A stretch of DNA of 64,000 bases from Glandiceps talaboti (lineage: Eukaryota; Hemichordata; Enteropneusta; Spengelidae): positions 29,684,332 through 29,748,331 of the forward strand of contig NC_135549.1 in NCBI RefSeq assembly GCF_964340395.1, written 5' to 3'. Position 1 is the stretch's first letter. Each line of letters begins with the position of its first letter. A program made the position numbers and the translations under genes. Positions 61,218-64,000 of this stretch are shown in pieces. The notes below the pieces were generated by a model. That model was given only the letters and a program-made list of their open reading frames with translations. It made no database searches and had not been told where the DNA came from.

Positions 61218-63576
61218 CTATAATTGTTTATTTTGCTTAGCCCTTAAAAGTTTCACTAATCCAACATCTCCTTGCCATAGATCTGTGCAATATTTTGGCG
61301 CATCACGTTTTAGCATATATCTCGTCTCTCGATGATCCCCATTGTACGTTTCGTTTGGATTTATACAGTTTTTCATAATTTCTTTGTTTAACTCTTTCAG
61401 TTCTCTCAAATCCCTTGCAAAATGTGGACCATAGTCATTTATTTTCTTCCACAAGGTAGCATTGAAATGTTTGTATAATTGGAAATCTGATTTATTCCAG
61501 GTAATAATTTTGTTATAGGTATCTTCACTGATGTTTGAACGTCGGTTAGGACTCCTTATGTTGTTAGAAATATACAAAATGTCATCCAATTTCCAGCAGA
61601 GTTGCATCTTCAACACCAGTAAAGACTCGTCAGAATACTCAGCAATTATTACAAAATCAAATTCTTTATCCAATGATTGAATTTTGGCATCAACTTTACT
61701 GTCATTGGTGGTATCCTGAGTACTCATACCTAGATCAAACAATTGGCCGTTGTGGATTTGCCATCTAAAGTCAATTTTGTTATCAATGTACTTCTGTGGA
61801 TTTTCCATAAATGTATTGATAGAAGCGCCACCTTTCCTGTTTATATTTGTCATTTCTTTGTCCCATTCGAAATAACCGAAAGAAGATTCAAACTGGTGGA
61901 AGGGATGTCGTAAAATGGTGAGGTATGTTGCATTTGGTATGGCGACTGTCATTTCTGGGCGATAGTATCTCACATGATTGGTCAGAATATCATAATGTTT
62001 ACTGCCATTTAGTGGTGGTGGAGAGTGTTCAAGCATTGAACGTTGGAAAAGACCGTCACTTGACATAATATGATTATACCTTGGGAGAGCGAATGATAAG
62101 TTTCTGTTATAACCGTATCGCTCGATGATTGACACAGCTGTTGTACTTCTTGTCTTATGAGTTTTTACGAACACAATTCGTTGCACTGGAGTACACGGTT
62201 CTGCTCGAAGCATTGTTCTGAAACAAAGAGAAAAATGCAAAATTTCTACTTTAAAGCTTTCCTTTTTCTGAGACAAAAGAATATGTATTATGTATAAGCT
62301 AGACTGATTGAAGCGAAGGAAATAAAAACAATTCATCGTAACTTGTCTCATGTAAATTATTATCTTTGTAATTGCTACAAATCTTGTCAGAGAACTCTGT
62401 AAGAAGATGGAATGCTCCATGTGAAGTTATCATAATGTCTTGACACTTTGTCCTACGAAAGCTTTCAGCTGGTCATTTTGAAATAGGTCAATGATATTTC
62501 GTGGCTATAACTATGAAATTTAAATAACAATGAGTTTTCTTGATCAAAATTTGAATGATGACTTTGACCTAATCTTGAAGAAGACTTCGTATAATCTTGA
62601 AGCTATTGTGTTGATTTTGAAGGCATTGTGCAACAATAAAATTGCAGAAATTCTTTTGGGGATTTTAACATTGTCAAATGAACACATGGTCATTTTTAAC
62701 TCAATGTACAACGGGAAATGTGCGAAGATCTGATCGTATAGTCAAAACTGACCAAGACCTTTGTCTTCTGGTTCAGAATTAACAACCAAACAACATTTAC
62801 AACATAAAAGTGTGATTATTTTTTTTTATAAAATACACTAAACATAAATAGCAGAAGTGCATGCAAAGGAATTGTATTGGAAAGTATTAAAGTTCCAGTC
62901 GCGAAAAGTAATTCAATCAAGAAAAGACAGGCTTAAACTAATATTACTAATTATGAAAATACAAACCGCAATCCTCAGGACGGGAAAACTTTACCAACTT
63001 TATGGTGTTGGCCACTGACATAATGAATATTAAATATTTCATCTGTCATAAATCATGTGTATTCCCGCCAACGTGCATGTGTGTGTGTGGGGTGGGGTGG
63101 GTGGGGGTGGGGTGGGTGGGGGTGGGGTGTACATGTAATTTTTTTGAATTTCATTGAATACTTTTTGCAAATCCTCAATTGTGTCCTCTGACGTCGATTA
63201 TAATTATTTGAACTTAATCACTTTGTGATCTCTACTCGTATATTACGAGACATTCTGGTGTAAACAAATCAACGTGGTAATTACATGTAAAAGAGCATTA
63301 CAAAAAACAAAGTTTATAAACAAATATGCATAAATTTACCGCATATATGCCTCCCGTCCCCTGTGAATTAAAGATTAATTACCAATGTTATGACATTTGT
63401 GCAAATTTAGTCCACGCCTATTAAGTCCGTCCTTACTTTATGGCAATTCCTAGCCTTGGTAGTATATCATATGATAGGTGTGACAACGAGAATTTCTCCA
63501 GTACTAGTGTTAATGTCATGAGAAGGACGGAACAACAACACAAACCAAACAGGAACTGTTTTACTGCAAGTACCAT
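61218..63576 (-). CDS. Galactose-3-O-sulfotransferase-like Golgi enzyme (2 coding exons, 379 aa)
   Basis: Exon 63576-63437 (donor AA then GTAAGG) joins in phase 2 to 62217-61218 (acceptor TTTGTTTCAG). Residues about 7-27 are a single signal anchor (FLFGLCCCSVLLMTLTLVL), giving type II topology. The 5'-phosphosulfate-binding loop VFVKTHKT is at 62-69 and the 3'-phosphate-binding LTILRHPFHQFESSF at 146-160. Several N-glycosylation sequons follow. Known family: Gal3ST enzymes transfer sulfate from PAPS to the 3-OH of terminal galactose in glycolipids or N/O-glycans, in the Golgi lumen; 379 residues is close to their usual 400. The open frame upstream of 62217 is intron. A strong acceptor before 63603 implies a further 5' exon outside the window, so an earlier start is possible. 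Acceptor specificity cannot be told. Confidence 0.85.
62218..63436 (-). other. Intron of the sulfotransferase gene
   Basis: Contains a G-rich tract of GGGGT/GGGT repeats at 63089-63128 on the plus strand, able in principle to form a G-quadruplex. The small ORF 62530-62733 has no support. Confidence 0.6.
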
Positions 63577-64000
63577 GGCTGTCTCCGTAGAAATGACATG
63601 AACCTGGAAACAAGAGAGAGAGGACATTTGTACTTTTGGATAACTGAAATGTAACTTGTTGCATTTATTCATTTTAAACATGCATATAATTCAAATATAT
63701 ATTGCTGCATGTATTAATATAGTATTGTCATGAATACAAGATACTGGAATATTGTAGCATTTCAACGATACTGTTGAACAATGACCAAATGTAAACGGAA
63801 TGCCTTTCGTAAAATTATGGCGTAAACGTTTCGATTGTTGATCCAACACACATGTACCAGAATGCGAAATTGTAAACTACCGGTGTATCCCTTTATTGAT
63901 ATTGAATATCAGCCTTTGTATTAAAGAGCACGTTGGCATACAACAGTAGCCCACCTTGTGAAAGTATGTCCAGACCTCATACTATCAAAGGGGAATAGTT
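63577..64000 (-). other. 5' intron/exon boundary of the sulfotransferase gene
   Basis: On the minus strand CTCTCTCTTGTTTCCAG ends at 63604, a strong acceptor. Sequence 63603-63577 is therefore probably transcribed leader of the coding exon. Nothing recognised from 63700 to the window end. Confidence 0.5.

Noticed and set aside
62218-62420. 5' extension of the sulfotransferase ORF to ATG 62420
   Set aside because: The extension lacks a proper anchor and contains a good acceptor at 62218-62220; the upstream exon with a signal anchor joins in phase.

Overview
This is an animal nuclear DNA window: AT-rich, with short exons bounded by GT..AG introns, dense microsatellites, and many short non-autonomous transposons. 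The gene families (an UNC5CL-like ZU5/UPA membrane protein, a GAREM-like CABIT/SAM adaptor, a WBP1/VOPP1-like PPxY membrane protein, a galactose 3-O-sulfotransferase) together with LINEs, a tRNA-headed SINE and a foldback transposon suggest a marine invertebrate, probably a deuterostome such as a lancelet. I cannot name the species from sequence alone. All exon models below were joined by hand from splice signals and reading phase.

Layout. 1-8.9 kb (- strand): an UNC5CL-like gene, incomplete at the left edge. It encodes an N-terminal membrane anchor, a short charged helix, 13 copies of an 18-residue repeat, ZU5, a poly-Gly/acidic insert and UPA; any death domain would lie off the window. Its introns hold a hAT-like and a piggyBac-like MITE. 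10-17.6 kb is intergenic, with a broken zinc-finger (hAT/ZNF862-type) copy, a LINE 3' fragment, another hairpin MITE and simple repeats.

17.66-39.79 kb is the most unusual part. Two nearly identical foldback elements lie in direct orientation about 16 kb apart. Their terminal inverted repeats are built from a 13/15-bp minisatellite. The far left end of the first and the far right end of the second are each bordered by the same 7 bp (TACATCG), as if the whole 22-kb block had inserted as one composite unit. Between them lie a decayed LINE, a TATA-preceded intronless 213-codon ORF of unknown function, a 160-bp satellite full of ATGCAAAT octamers, and a 51-bp tandem array.

40.3-42.7 kb is a diverged direct duplication. 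43.6-48.3 kb (- strand) is a four-exon GAREM-like gene with a decayed duplicate of its second exon. 49-51 kb holds low-complexity DNA and a large inverted repeat. 52.1-55.4 kb (+ strand) is a five-exon WBP1/VOPP1-like gene with a SINE in intron 2. 58.6-59.9 kb is a dispersed repeat that recurs inverted at the left edge. 61.2-63.6 kb (- strand) is a two-exon Golgi sulfotransferase gene.

The host genes do not form a pathway together. Three encode membrane or adaptor signalling proteins and one a Golgi glycan-modifying enzyme.
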